Source: Actinoplanes cyaneus (GTDB lineage Bacteria; Actinomycetota; Actinomycetes; Mycobacteriales; Micromonosporaceae). From it: a DNA stretch of 64,000 nucleotides. Under the pieces are notes generated by a model. The model saw nothing but the letters and a program-made list of their open reading frames with translations. It was not told where the DNA came from and made no database searches. The stretch spans positions 160,479-224,478 of the forward strand of contig NZ_BOMH01000037.1 in NCBI RefSeq assembly GCF_016862095.1, read 5' to 3'. A program made the translations under genes and the position numbers. Positions within the stretch are counted from its first letter, which is position 1. Each line of letters opens with the position of its first letter. Of the stretch, positions 17,366-25,584 are shown piece by piece.

Positions 17366-19173
17366 TTGGTCACCTCCGGGATGGATGGCAGGTCGTCGGA
17401 ATCCATCGAGTCACCGAGGTAGGCCTCGATGACCGCAGGCGTGCGCGCCACCTCGGCCGGTTCACCCTCGGCGATGATCCGGCCGCCGGCCAGCACCGTG
17501 ATCCGCTCGCACAGCGACATGACCAGGCCCATGTTGTGCTCGATGATGATGACCGTGACCCCGCTGTCCCGGATCGACCGGACGATTTCGCTGAGCTGGC
17601 GCACCTCCTCACCGTTGAGCCCGGCCGCGGGTTCGTCGAGCAGCAGCAGCGACGGCGCGGCGGCCACCGCACGGGCGATCTCGACGCGCCGCTGGATCCC
17701 GTACGGCAGGGATTTCGGGGCGAGCGCGGCGAATTCGGTGAGCCCGTACCGGTCGAGCACGTCACGGGCCCGCCGGTGCAACTCCCGGTCCTGTCGCAGG
17801 ACGGCGATCGGCCCGAGCAGGTAGCGCCAGGCCCCGAGGGTACGGCTACGGTCCAGGGCGACGAGGATGTTCTCCTCGACGGTGAGGTCGCCGAACAGGC
17901 GCAGGTTCTGGAACGTCCGGGACATGCCCGCCCGGGCCAGCCGGTACGGGCTGCTGCCGGTCAGGTCCCTGCCCAGGAACTCGACCCGCCCACCGGTCGG
18001 GCGATACAGGCCGCTGATCACGTTGAACAGGGTGGTCTTGCCGGAGCCGTTCGGCCCGACCACGCCACGGATCTCCCCCGGTGCAACGGTCAGCGACACC
18101 TCGTCGAGCGCCTTGAGACCGCGGAACCGCATGGTCACCGCGGAGACGGTCAGGATCGGCGTTCCCGTCCCGGAGGTCTGCCCGGCTCGCTCGGCATAGG
18201 GCCGGAACGGTGCCAGGCGGGCGGCGGTGCCGGACTCACCGCGCCGGCGTCGCAGCAGGTCACGCAGTCGCTCCGGAAGCCCGGCGAGACCGGTCGGCGC
18301 GAAGACGACGACCAGCACGACGACGGCGCCGTACGCGAGCTGGGCGATCGTGGGGTGATCGGCGAGCCATTCGCGGACCAGGTAGAGGCTGACCGCGCCG
18401 ACCACGCAGCCGATCAGGCTCTGCCGGCCACCGATGATCACCATGCCGAGCAGCAGGAACATGTTGGCGATGCCGAACGACTCCGGCGCGACGTAGCGGA
18501 TCAGGCCGGCGTAGAGCACGCCGGCCACTCCCCCGTACACGCTGGCCAGCAGGAAGGCCGTCATCCGCAGCAGCGGGACCTCCGCGCCCAGGGCGCCGGC
18601 CGCGAGGGAGTCGTCGCGCATGGCCCGCAGCCGGCGGCCCAGCCCGGTCCGTACCACGAACAGCCCGAACGCCAGCGCGAGCACGAAGACGATCAGCTCG
18701 AGGTAGTAGTAGAGGTATTCGCTGGACAGGTCGACGCCGGGCAGCGTCGGGACCGGGATCGCCGAGATGCCCTCGGCCCCACCGCTGAGCTGCGCGTTGG
18801 TGACCCAGTTGGTGAAGGCGAGAGCCAGGCCCAGCGTCACGATGCCCAGGTAGTGCGACTGCACCCGCAGCGCCGGCGTGCCCACGACCAGGCCGATCAG
18901 CACGGTGGCGACCAGCGCCAGCGCCCCGGACACCCAGAAGCCGAGGCCGTTGTGGGTGGTCAGGATCGCGGTGGCGTAGGCGCCGACGCCGAAGAACGCG
19001 ACCTGGGCCAGGTTCACCTGACCGGCCACGCCCATGCACAGCCCCAGGCCCACGGCGAGCACCGCGAAGATCAGAATCACATTCACGACATGGATGGCGT
19101 ACGAGTCCAAGCCGTACGGCAGCAGCCAGGCGGCAACCGCAAGCCCCGCCCCCACGGCGATCTTCGTTCTCAT
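17362..19173 (-). CDS. livM/livG: Fused permease and ATPase of a Liv-type ABC transporter (LivM-LivG)
   Basis: This 603-residue protein carries in one chain a LivM-type permease (1-330, about eight to ten helices, with GVAGQVNLAQVAFFGVGAY) and a LivG-type ATPase (about 340-603; Walker A GPNGSGKTT near 374, FQNLRLFGDLTVEENILVA, Walker B LLLLDEPAAGLN, IEHNMGLVMSLCERI). The linker is Arg-rich. The ATG at 19173 overlaps the LivH stop (ATGA); the frame stays open far upstream but without transporter sequence. Fusion fixes the ATPase to its permease. It pairs with LivH, LivF and the binding protein in the same operon. Confidence 0.9.
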   Translation of the reverse strand: MRTKIAVGAGLAVAAWLLPYGLDSYAIHVVNVILIFAVLAVGLGLCMGVAGQVNLAQVAFFGVGAYATAILTTHNGLGFWVSGALALVATVLIGLVVGTPALRVQSHYLGIVTLGLALAFTNWVTNAQLSGGAEGISAIPVPTLPGVDLSSEYLYYYLELIVFVLALAFGLFVVRTGLGRRLRAMRDDSLAAGALGAEVPLLRMTAFLLASVYGGVAGVLYAGLIRYVAPESFGIANMFLLLGMVIIGGRQSLIGCVVGAVSLYLVREWLADHPTIAQLAYGAVVVLVVVFAPTGLAGLPERLRDLLRRRRGESGTAARLAPFRPYAERAGQTSGTGTPILTVSAVTMRFRGLKALDEVSLTVAPGEIRGVVGPNGSGKTTLFNVISGLYRPTGGRVEFLGRDLTGSSPYRLARAGMSRTFQNLRLFGDLTVEENILVALDRSRTLGAWRYLLGPIAVLRQDRELHRRARDVLDRYGLTEFAALAPKSLPYGIQRRVEIARAVAAAPSLLLLDEPAAGLNGEEVRQLSEIVRSIRDSGVTVIIIEHNMGLVMSLCERITVLAGGRIIAEGEPAEVARTPAVIEAYLGDSMDSDDLPSIPEVTK

Positions 19174-20039
19174 GCCCGGTTCACCGTCCTTTCGCCGAAG
19201 ATGCCGGTCGGGCGCACCATGATGATCACCGTGAAGACCAGGAAGGTGACCAGCTCGGAGTAGCCCTGGAAGTGCCCGGCCGTGAACGAGTCGAGGATGC
19301 CGATGGCCAGGCCGCCGGCGATCGCGCCGGGGATGCTGCCGAAGCCGCCGAGGATGGCCGCGGCGAACCCCTTGATGCCCAGCGTGCCGCCGAGCGCCGG
19401 GCTGACGTAGAGCAGCGGGCCGACCAGGCCGCCGGCCAGCGCGGCGAGCCCGGCGCCGATCATGAACGCGATCGCGTTGCTGCGCCCGACGTGGATGCCG
19501 ACCGCGGTGGCGGCCTCGTGGTCCATGGCGACGGCCTGCATGGCGGCACCCCGTTTGGTGCGCGACAGGAACAGCACCAGCAGGACCGTGGCCACCGCCG
19601 CGATGGCCAGCACCACCAGGTCGTAGGTGCGGATGCGCAGCCCGAGCACCTCGATCGGGGCGGACGGGACCGGCGAGGGCACCGCCCGGCCGGTGGCGCC
19701 CCAGATCATGATGACCAGCGCATCGAGGACGATGCCGAAACCGATCGTGCCGATCAGCATCAGGTCGAAGTCGCGGTTCTCCAGGGGCCGCAGGACCCGT
19801 TCGATGATCAGGCCGATCAGCCCGGTGACCGCGATCGCGACGAGCATGGCCAGGGCGAACGGCAGTTTGGTGGACAGGTAGAAGGTGGACGCGAGGTAGG
19901 CGCCGACGGTGACGACGTTGCCGTGGGCGAAGTTGACCAGGCCCATGGTGCGGTAGACGAGGGAGAATCCCAACGCCACCAGGGCGTACACGGCGCCGAG
20001 ACTGACCCCGCCGATGATCGTCTGCAGAGTTATCTGCAT
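19170..20039 (-). CDS. livH: Liv-type ABC transporter permease LivH
   Basis: This 289-residue membrane protein begins MQITLQTIIGGVSLGAVYALVALGFSLVYRTMGLVNFAHGNVVTVGAY, the standard LivH opening, with about eight helices and EVLGLRIRTYDL mid-chain. It forms the channel with the LivM half of the fused gene downstream. A perfect hairpin stands between it and the binding-protein gene. Confidence 0.93.
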   Translation of the reverse strand: MQITLQTIIGGVSLGAVYALVALGFSLVYRTMGLVNFAHGNVVTVGAYLASTFYLSTKLPFALAMLVAIAVTGLIGLIIERVLRPLENRDFDLMLIGTIGFGIVLDALVIMIWGATGRAVPSPVPSAPIEVLGLRIRTYDLVVLAIAAVATVLLVLFLSRTKRGAAMQAVAMDHEAATAVGIHVGRSNAIAFMIGAGLAALAGGLVGPLLYVSPALGGTLGIKGFAAAILGGFGSIPGAIAGGLAIGILDSFTAGHFQGYSELVTFLVFTVIIMVRPTGIFGERTVNRA

Positions 20040-20058
20040 GGTTCTCCTTGGATGGGCG

Positions 20059-20084
20059 GCTCCCGGCGCCGGGACGCCGGGAGC
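20059..20084 (-). terminator. Perfect 10-bp intercistronic hairpin after the Liv binding-protein gene
   Basis: GCTCCCGGCG (20059-20068) is exactly complementary to 20075-20084, with a 6-nt loop. It follows the binding-protein stop by a few bases. Such hairpins usually stabilise the receptor mRNA or stop part of transcription, so receptor exceeds channel. Confidence 0.7.
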
Positions 20085-20090
20085 ACACGG

Positions 20091-21248
20091 TCAGCCGGCA
20101 GCGGCGACGAGTTTGCCGTTCTGGATGGTGCCGATCGCGGTCGCCGAGATGCCGACGCCGGTGGTGTCGAACGCGAAGTTGCCGAGCAGTCCCTGGTACT
20201 TGGTGGCGCGGATGGCGTCGGCGAGCGCCTTGCCGGTGGCCACGTTGCTGGTCTTGAGCGCGGCGAGCAGGATCTGCGTGCCGTCGTAGGCCTTCGCGCC
20301 GTGCAGCTCGGCCTCCTCGTTGAACTTCGCCTTGTACGCCGTGGCGAACTTCTTGGAAGCGTCGCTGATGTCGTTGCCCAGGTAGGGCGAGCTGACGATG
20401 GTGCCCTCGGCGTTCTTGGCGCCGGCCGTGTCGATGAAGACCGGGGTGCCCTGCGGGGCGGCGCCGGCGAAGGTGGCGGTGATGCCCAGGTCCCGGGCCT
20501 GCTTGACGATCAATCCGGACTCGACCTCTTCGGCGCCCAGGAAGATGACCTTCGGGTTCTTCTGCCGGATGCCGGTGAGCACCGCGCTGAAGTCCTTCTG
20601 GTCGGTGGTGACGACCTGATCGGCGACCGGGGTGACGCTGCGGCTCTGCAGGGCCTTGAGGAACGCGTCGTGCTCCCCCTTGCCGTACGAGCCGTTGTTG
20701 GTGATCATCGCGATGCTCTTGGTGCCCTGCTTGTCGACGATGTGCTTGGCCAGGGTCTCGTCGTAGGTGGTGCTGGTCGGACCGTTGAGGAACAGGAACT
20801 CGGAACCGGCCGCGACCAGGCCCGGCGACTGCCCGGAGGTGATGTTCGGGATCTCGGCCTGCTTCAGGATCGGTGCCATCGCGATGGTCACCGCGCTCTC
20901 GGCGGTGCCGATCATGGCGATGTAGCCCTCGCTGTCGATCTTGCGGGCCAGGTTCGTGCCGGTGGTCGGGTCGCCCTGGTCGTCGAAGACGCCCAGCTCG
21001 ATCTGGCGGCCGTTGACGCCGCCCGCGGCATTCCACTCGTCGACGGCCAGCCGGGCGCCCTTGAGCTCCCACGCGCCCAGCGAGCTCAGTTGCCCGCTCT
21101 GCGCGTCCACAAGTGCGATCTTGATCGGGCCAGAGCTGTCCCCGGAGGACTTGTCGTCGGAGCCGGGAGCGCTGCACCCGGCGAGGATCACGGAAACGGC
21201 GGAAAAGACAGCGAAGGCGGATATGGCGGTGGCGCGTCGTCGGAACAT
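20091..21248 (-). CDS. Liv-type ABC transporter substrate-binding lipoprotein
   Basis: This 385-residue lipoprotein has a lipobox ILAGC (Cys about 25), a Ser/Asp-rich linker and a periplasmic-binding type I fold (IKIALVDAQSGQLSSLGAWELKGARLAVDEWNAAGGVNGRQIEL). It determines the substrate for the LivH/LivM-LivG/LivF channel. Position between a ThDP enzyme and the channel genes suggests that the ligand is the operon's catabolic substrate, probably an organic acid. The ATG follows GAGGTGA. Confidence 0.9.
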   Translation of the reverse strand: MFRRRATAISAFAVFSAVSVILAGCSAPGSDDKSSGDSSGPIKIALVDAQSGQLSSLGAWELKGARLAVDEWNAAGGVNGRQIELGVFDDQGDPTTGTNLARKIDSEGYIAMIGTAESAVTIAMAPILKQAEIPNITSGQSPGLVAAGSEFLFLNGPTSTTYDETLAKHIVDKQGTKSIAMITNNGSYGKGEHDAFLKALQSRSVTPVADQVVTTDQKDFSAVLTGIRQKNPKVIFLGAEEVESGLIVKQARDLGITATFAGAAPQGTPVFIDTAGAKNAEGTIVSSPYLGNDISDASKKFATAYKAKFNEEAELHGAKAYDGTQILLAALKTSNVATGKALADAIRATKYQGLLGNFAFDTTGVGISATAIGTIQNGKLVAAAG

Positions 21249-21272
21249 GTGCGTGTCACCTCAATCATCGGT

Positions 21273-23015
21273 TTATTCGAAAAGTCCCTGGTAGATGTCC
21301 TTGATGTTCCAGTGGCCCGGCGTCGGGACGGGTTCGTTGACCATCGGCACGTCGATCACCGCGGGACGACGGCGCTCCACGGCGGACTTGAGCGCGGCAC
21401 CGAGATCGCCCGGCTCGGCGATGTCGTAGCCGTCGGCGCCGCAGGCCCGGCCCAGGGCGGCGAAGTCGGGGCTGTACGGGTTGCCCTCCGGGTCCACGAA
21501 GTCACAGCCGTAGCTGCGGCCGAACGCGTTGGCCTGCAGGTCGGAGATGGTGCCGTGGGCCCGGTTGTTCATCACCAGGAAGATCACCGGCAGACCCTGC
21601 TCGACCGCGAGGGGCAGGGCCGGCAGCTGGGCGCTCATGCCACCGTCGCCGATCAGCGCGACCACCACCCGGTCCCGGTCGGCGATCTGCACCCCGAGCG
21701 CGGCGGCCGGGCCGAAGCCCATCGTCGAGGCGCCACCCGGGGTGATGAACCGGCCGGCCTCCGGCAGCGGGTAGCACTGGGCCACCCCGTTCTTGTTCCA
21801 GCCGACATCGGTGACCAGCACCGCGTTGTCGGGAAGGTTCGCCCGGACGTCGGCGAGGATGCGTTCCGGGCGCAGCGGGAACTTCTCGCTGCGTCCCCGC
21901 TCGGCGCTGCCGGCGAACAGTTCGGTGCGGGCCGCCCGGATCTGTTCGCGCAGGTGAGGGCGATCGCTGCCGCCGGGGTGCTGACGGCGTACCGCGGAAA
22001 GGATCTTCTTCGCCGCGAGGCCCGCGTCGGCGACCGCACCGATCTCCACCGGGTAGTTGCGGCCGATCTCGGCGGGGTCGATGTCGATCTGGATCAGCCG
22101 GCTCGGCGGGAACCGCCAGGTGTAGTCGGGATCCCAGGAGCTGGCGTCGGTCTCGGCGAAGCGGGTGGCGATCGCCAGGACCAGGTCGGCGTCGCGGGCG
22201 TACGCGTTGGTCTCCGTCAGACCCCAGAAGCCGGTCATGCCCAGGACCAGGGGGTGGTCGTCGGGCAGGGCGCCCTTGGCCATCAGCGAGTGCGCGACCG
22301 GGATGTCGAGGTGCTCGGCCAGCTCGCGCAGCGCCTGACGGCCGGCCGGACCGCCGAGCCCGCCGCCGAGATAGATCAGCGGCCGGTGCGCCGAGACCAG
22401 AGCGGCGGCGATCCGCTCGGCGTCGTCGTCGGCCAGGTCCGGCCGGGTGGTGGTCTGCGGCAGCGGGTAGGCCGGCACGCTGTCGGGCAGCGGGCGGGAG
22501 AACAGGTCCATCGGCACGTTGAGCAGGACCGCGCCGGGCCGGCCGGACGTGGCGGTCCAGAACGCGCGCTCGGTGAACCTGGTCAGGTCTTCGACGCGGT
22601 GCACCTGCCAGGCGCGCTTGACGAACGGGCGGTAGATCGCCGTCTGGTCGGCGTCGGCGTGCAGGTTGACTTCCTGGTGCGGGTGCCGGCCGTACATGTA
22701 GGACGGGATGTCGCCGGAGATGGCGATCAGCGGTACCGAGTCCAGGGCGGCGGTGGCCACGCCGGTCACCGCGTTCATCATGCCCGGGCCGACGTGCATC
22801 AGGACGACACCGGGCTTGCCGGTGGCCCGGGCATAGCCGTCGGCGGCGTGCGCGGCGGTCTGCTCGTGACGGGCGATGACGAACTGGATCGGGCTACGGC
22901 CGATCGCGTCGAGCAGTGCGATGTTGGTGTGCCCGCACGTGCCGAAGATGTATTCGACGCCGTAGTCGACGAGCTGTGTGACGAGGGCCGCGGCCCCGGT
23001 GATGGGCTCGGACAT
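21273..23015 (-). CDS. Thiamine-diphosphate-dependent decarboxylase/synthase
   Basis: This 580-residue ThDP enzyme of the acetolactate-synthase/benzoylformate-decarboxylase superfamily has catalytic Glu51 (ARHEQTAAHAADGYARATG), a central FAD/nucleotide-like domain, and the C-terminal ThDP motif GDGGMSAQ...MNN (about 455-485). The start GTCGHTNIALLDAIG is not that of a standard ALS. The neighbouring aldehyde dehydrogenase suggests that it makes an aldehyde by decarboxylating a 2-oxo acid, which the dehydrogenase then oxidises; this is inferred. The ATG immediately follows the ALDH stop codon with no gap. An oxalyl-CoA-type enzyme is a less likely alternative, raised only by the CoA-transferase gene nearby. 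Confidence 0.82.
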   Translation of the reverse strand: MSEPITGAAALVTQLVDYGVEYIFGTCGHTNIALLDAIGRSPIQFVIARHEQTAAHAADGYARATGKPGVVLMHVGPGMMNAVTGVATAALDSVPLIAISGDIPSYMYGRHPHQEVNLHADADQTAIYRPFVKRAWQVHRVEDLTRFTERAFWTATSGRPGAVLLNVPMDLFSRPLPDSVPAYPLPQTTTRPDLADDDAERIAAALVSAHRPLIYLGGGLGGPAGRQALRELAEHLDIPVAHSLMAKGALPDDHPLVLGMTGFWGLTETNAYARDADLVLAIATRFAETDASSWDPDYTWRFPPSRLIQIDIDPAEIGRNYPVEIGAVADAGLAAKKILSAVRRQHPGGSDRPHLREQIRAARTELFAGSAERGRSEKFPLRPERILADVRANLPDNAVLVTDVGWNKNGVAQCYPLPEAGRFITPGGASTMGFGPAAALGVQIADRDRVVVALIGDGGMSAQLPALPLAVEQGLPVIFLVMNNRAHGTISDLQANAFGRSYGCDFVDPEGNPYSPDFAALGRACGADGYDIAEPGDLGAALKSAVERRRPAVIDVPMVNEPVPTPGHWNIKDIYQGLFE

Positions 23016-24491
23016 CTAGTTCTCTCCCCAGATCGACAGGTCGCGCAGCATCAGCGTCTTGACCACCGTGTAGTCCTCGATCATGTGGCGGGGCGACTCC
23101 CGGCCGAAGCCGGAGTCCTTCACCCCGCCGAACGGAATGTGGTCGAGCCGGAAGTTCGACGAGCCGTTCACGATCAGCCCACCGACCTCGAGCTCACGCC
23201 AGGCGGTGAGGATGCGCCCGATGTCGCCGGTGAACAGGCCGGCCTGCAGCCCGAACCGGCTGTTGTTGCAGGTCCGCAGAACCTCGTCGAAGTCGTCGAA
23301 CGGCAGCACCGTGACCAGCGCGCCGAAGACCTCCTGGGTCACCACGGAGGCGTCGGCGGGCGGGTCGGCAACCACGGTCGGCGTGAGCGTGGCACCGTCA
23401 CGAGAGCCGCCGACGGTGATCCGGGCGCCGCCGCCGGCTGCCTCGGTGGCCCAGCTGAGAACCCGCTCGGCGGCCTGTTCGTCCACCATCGAGCCGACGT
23501 CGGTCCGCGGGTCGAGCGGGTCGCCCACCCGCAGGGTCGCCACCTCGGTGCTGAGCAGATCGACGAACCGCTCGAAACAGGCTCGCGCGACGTAGATCCG
23601 CTGGACCGAGATGCAGCTCTGCCCGGAGTTCGTGTAGCCGGTGCGGGCACAGACGCGGGCCGCGGCCGCCAGATCGGCGTCATCGCAGACGATCGTCGCG
23701 GCGTTCCCGCCCAGCTCCAGGACCAGGCGTTTGGCGCCGGCCGCCCGGGCGACGGCGGCGCCGGTCTCCGCGCTGCCGGTGAAACTGATGACCGCCACCT
23801 CGGGGGCGGCGCACAGCGCGGCACCGACGTCGCCGCCGCCGTGCAGCAGCTGCACCGACTCGACCGGCGCGCCCGCCGCGAGCAGCACCGCGACGATCGC
23901 GGCCGAGACCGCTGGTGCCTGCGGCGGCGCCTTGACGATGGTGCTGTTGCCGGCCGCGAACGAGGCGCCCAGCTTGTGTGCGAGCAGGTTCGCCGGCGCG
24001 TTGAACGGGGTGATGGCCAGGGCGACCCCGGCCGGGGCGCGGTAGGTCAATGCGGTGTTGCCGACCCCGCGGGCCCAGCCGGCGACCGGCAGCACGTCAC
24101 CGCCGATCTGCCGGGCCTCGGCCGCGCAGACCGCGAACGTGTCGGCCACCCGGTCCAGTTCACCGCGGCCGTCCTTGAGCGGCTTGCCCAGCTCCAGCGC
24201 GACGAGGCGGGCGATCGCCTCGCGGTGCGCGATAGCCAGCTCGGCGGCGCGCTGCAGGATCGTGGCTCGCGTGGCCGGCGCCAGGCGGGCCACCGTCCGT
24301 GCGCTCGCTTTCGCGTACTCCGCGGCCTGGCGGGCGTCGCCCGGCTCGGCCACGCGGGCCCGGCTGACCACCGTACGGGTGTACGGCCCGATGCGCTCGG
24401 CGGACGGTCCGTCGCCGATCCACTTCCCGCCGAGCAGGGCCGGCACGGAAACCACCGATCCCGGCGCGGTGTCGAGGATCGCGTCGAGCAT
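23016..24491 (-). CDS. NAD(P)-dependent aldehyde dehydrogenase
   Basis: This 491-residue ALDH has FNAPANLLAHKLGASFAAGNSTIVKAP (Rossmann/substrate region), GSAETG, general-base Glu in LELGGN (about 256) and the nucleophile Cys in NSGQSCIS (about 293). It oxidises an aldehyde to an acid, presumably the product of the ThDP enzyme next door. It is the first gene of the seven-gene operon that ends at 14790. The start ATG follows a strong AGGAGG. A TGGTCC-N7-GGACCA operator lies 12 bp upstream of the start, in a repressing position. Confidence 0.9.
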   Translation of the reverse strand: MLDAILDTAPGSVVSVPALLGGKWIGDGPSAERIGPYTRTVVSRARVAEPGDARQAAEYAKASARTVARLAPATRATILQRAAELAIAHREAIARLVALELGKPLKDGRGELDRVADTFAVCAAEARQIGGDVLPVAGWARGVGNTALTYRAPAGVALAITPFNAPANLLAHKLGASFAAGNSTIVKAPPQAPAVSAAIVAVLLAAGAPVESVQLLHGGGDVGAALCAAPEVAVISFTGSAETGAAVARAAGAKRLVLELGGNAATIVCDDADLAAAARVCARTGYTNSGQSCISVQRIYVARACFERFVDLLSTEVATLRVGDPLDPRTDVGSMVDEQAAERVLSWATEAAGGGARITVGGSRDGATLTPTVVADPPADASVVTQEVFGALVTVLPFDDFDEVLRTCNNSRFGLQAGLFTGDIGRILTAWRELEVGGLIVNGSSNFRLDHIPFGGVKDSGFGRESPRHMIEDYTVVKTLMLRDLSIWGEN

Positions 24492-24502
24492 CCTTACCTC
24501 CT

Positions 24503-24521
24503 TGGTCCGTCAAGTGGACCA
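24503..24521. promoter_or_regulatory. IclR-type operator TGGTCC-N7-GGACCA, site 1
   Basis: TGGTCC and GGACCA are perfect inverted arms around GTCAAGT. The site is in the divergent region between the ALDH operon and the IclR gene, close to the ALDH start, so it fits repression of the operon and autoregulation. Confidence 0.75.
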
Positions 24522-24534
24522 CTTACGGTCAATC

Positions 24535-24553
24535 TGGACCGCTGTGCGGACTT
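24535..24553. promoter_or_regulatory. IclR-type operator, site 2
   Basis: TGGACC-GCTGTGC-GGACTT is a weaker copy of site 1. Its centre is 32 bp away, about three helical turns, so two dimers could bind on the same DNA face. Confidence 0.6.
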
Positions 24554-24732
24554 GGGTGTAACGTACGGTTGGCCGCCGGGCGAAGGCAATAGGCATGGTC
24601 GAAAAGTTACGAGCAGATGTCCTCGTCGCCGGGACGGCAGAATCGTCGGTGTCCGAGACACCACCGCCGCATGCCGCGGCGGCGTCGCGCCACGGTGACG
24701 TGGTCGCGACGCGACAGAGGGAGTGAGCCACC

Positions 24733-25530
24733 GTGCCATCCGTGAGCAGCCGCAAGGCCACCGGCGAGGAGACGTCCGACGTCCAGGGCGTCCGCAGCAT
24801 CCAGCGTGCACTCGACGTCCTGTCGCTGCTGAGCGAGGACCGGCCGCTGATCGCCATCCGCGACATCGTGGCGGCGACCGGGCTGGCCAAGACGACGGTG
24901 ATCCGGATCGTCCAGACCCTCGAGCAGAGCGGCCTGCTGTGGGCGACCAGTTCCGGTTACATGGCCGGCCCCGGCCTGTGGCGCTGGGCGCACCTGGCCA
25001 AGCGCGGCTGGGAGCTCCCCCCGGAGACCCAGCGCCTGATGCGGGAACTGGCGGCCGGTGAGCGGGAGACGGTCAACGTCTACGTCGCTCGTGACATCGT
25101 GCGGATCTGCATCGCCCAGCAGGAGAGCCCGCAAGCGTTGCGGCACGTCGTGCAGGTCGGCGACGAACTGCCGCTGTGGGCCGGCGCCTCGGCGAAGGTG
25201 CTGCTGCGCGGCGCCTCGCCGGCCCTGCTGGAGCGGGTGACCCGCTCCTCCCCCTACGGCGAGGAGCACGTGGCCCGGATGCGGGAGTGGATCGACCAGG
25301 CGGCCGAGCAGGGGTACGCGATCAGCCACGGCGAACGCGACGCGGGGCTGTCCGCCGTGGCGGTCCCGATCCTGGGGCGCTCCGGCACGGTGGTGGCAGC
25401 GCTCACCCTGAGCGGGCCGACAGTCCGCTTCACCGACGAGCGCGTCGCCGGGTTCACCCGGGCCCTGCTCGCCGCGGCGACACAGATGAACGAGCGCGGC
25501 TTCGATCATCCGCTGGGCTCGTCGTTCTAA
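24733..25530 (+). CDS. IclR-family regulator, probable controller of the TGGTCC-N7-GGACCA regulon
   Basis: This 265-residue protein has an N-terminal winged HTH (VRSIQRALDVLSLLSEDRPLIAIRDIVAATGLAKTTVIRIVQTLEQSGLL, about 22-72) and a C-terminal IclR effector domain (GERDAGLSAVAVPIL, FTRALLAAATQMNE). IclR proteins control aromatic and acid catabolism, repressing or activating according to site position. Two operator copies lie in its own upstream region, which supports autoregulation and links it to the six-site regulon. The start GTG (MPSVSSRK) follows AGGGAG at some distance. Confidence 0.85.
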   Translation: MPSVSSRKATGEETSDVQGVRSIQRALDVLSLLSEDRPLIAIRDIVAATGLAKTTVIRIVQTLEQSGLLWATSSGYMAGPGLWRWAHLAKRGWELPPETQRLMRELAAGERETVNVYVARDIVRICIAQQESPQALRHVVQVGDELPLWAGASAKVLLRGASPALLERVTRSSPYGEEHVARMREWIDQAAEQGYAISHGERDAGLSAVAVPILGRSGTVVAALTLSGPTVRFTDERVAGFTRALLAAATQMNERGFDHPLGSSF

Positions 25531-25531
25531 C

Positions 25532-25563
25532 CCCCGGCCCGGACCCCTTCGATCCGGCCGGGG
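25532..25563 (+). terminator. Hairpin between the IclR and CoA-transferase genes
   Basis: CCCCGGCC pairs with GGCCGGGG (25556-25563), then GGA/TCC after one bulged C. It may reduce read-through from the regulator into the CoA-transferase gene or act in attenuation. Confidence 0.5.
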
Positions 25564-25584
25564 ACATCGGAAGGAGAAACGCGC

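Noticed and set aside
19272..24698. An 1808-codon open frame on the plus strand
   Set aside because: It lies antisense to LivH, the binding protein, the ThDP enzyme and ALDH, all with clear motifs; the frame is a product of high GC and encodes Asp/Gly/Arg-rich nonsense.
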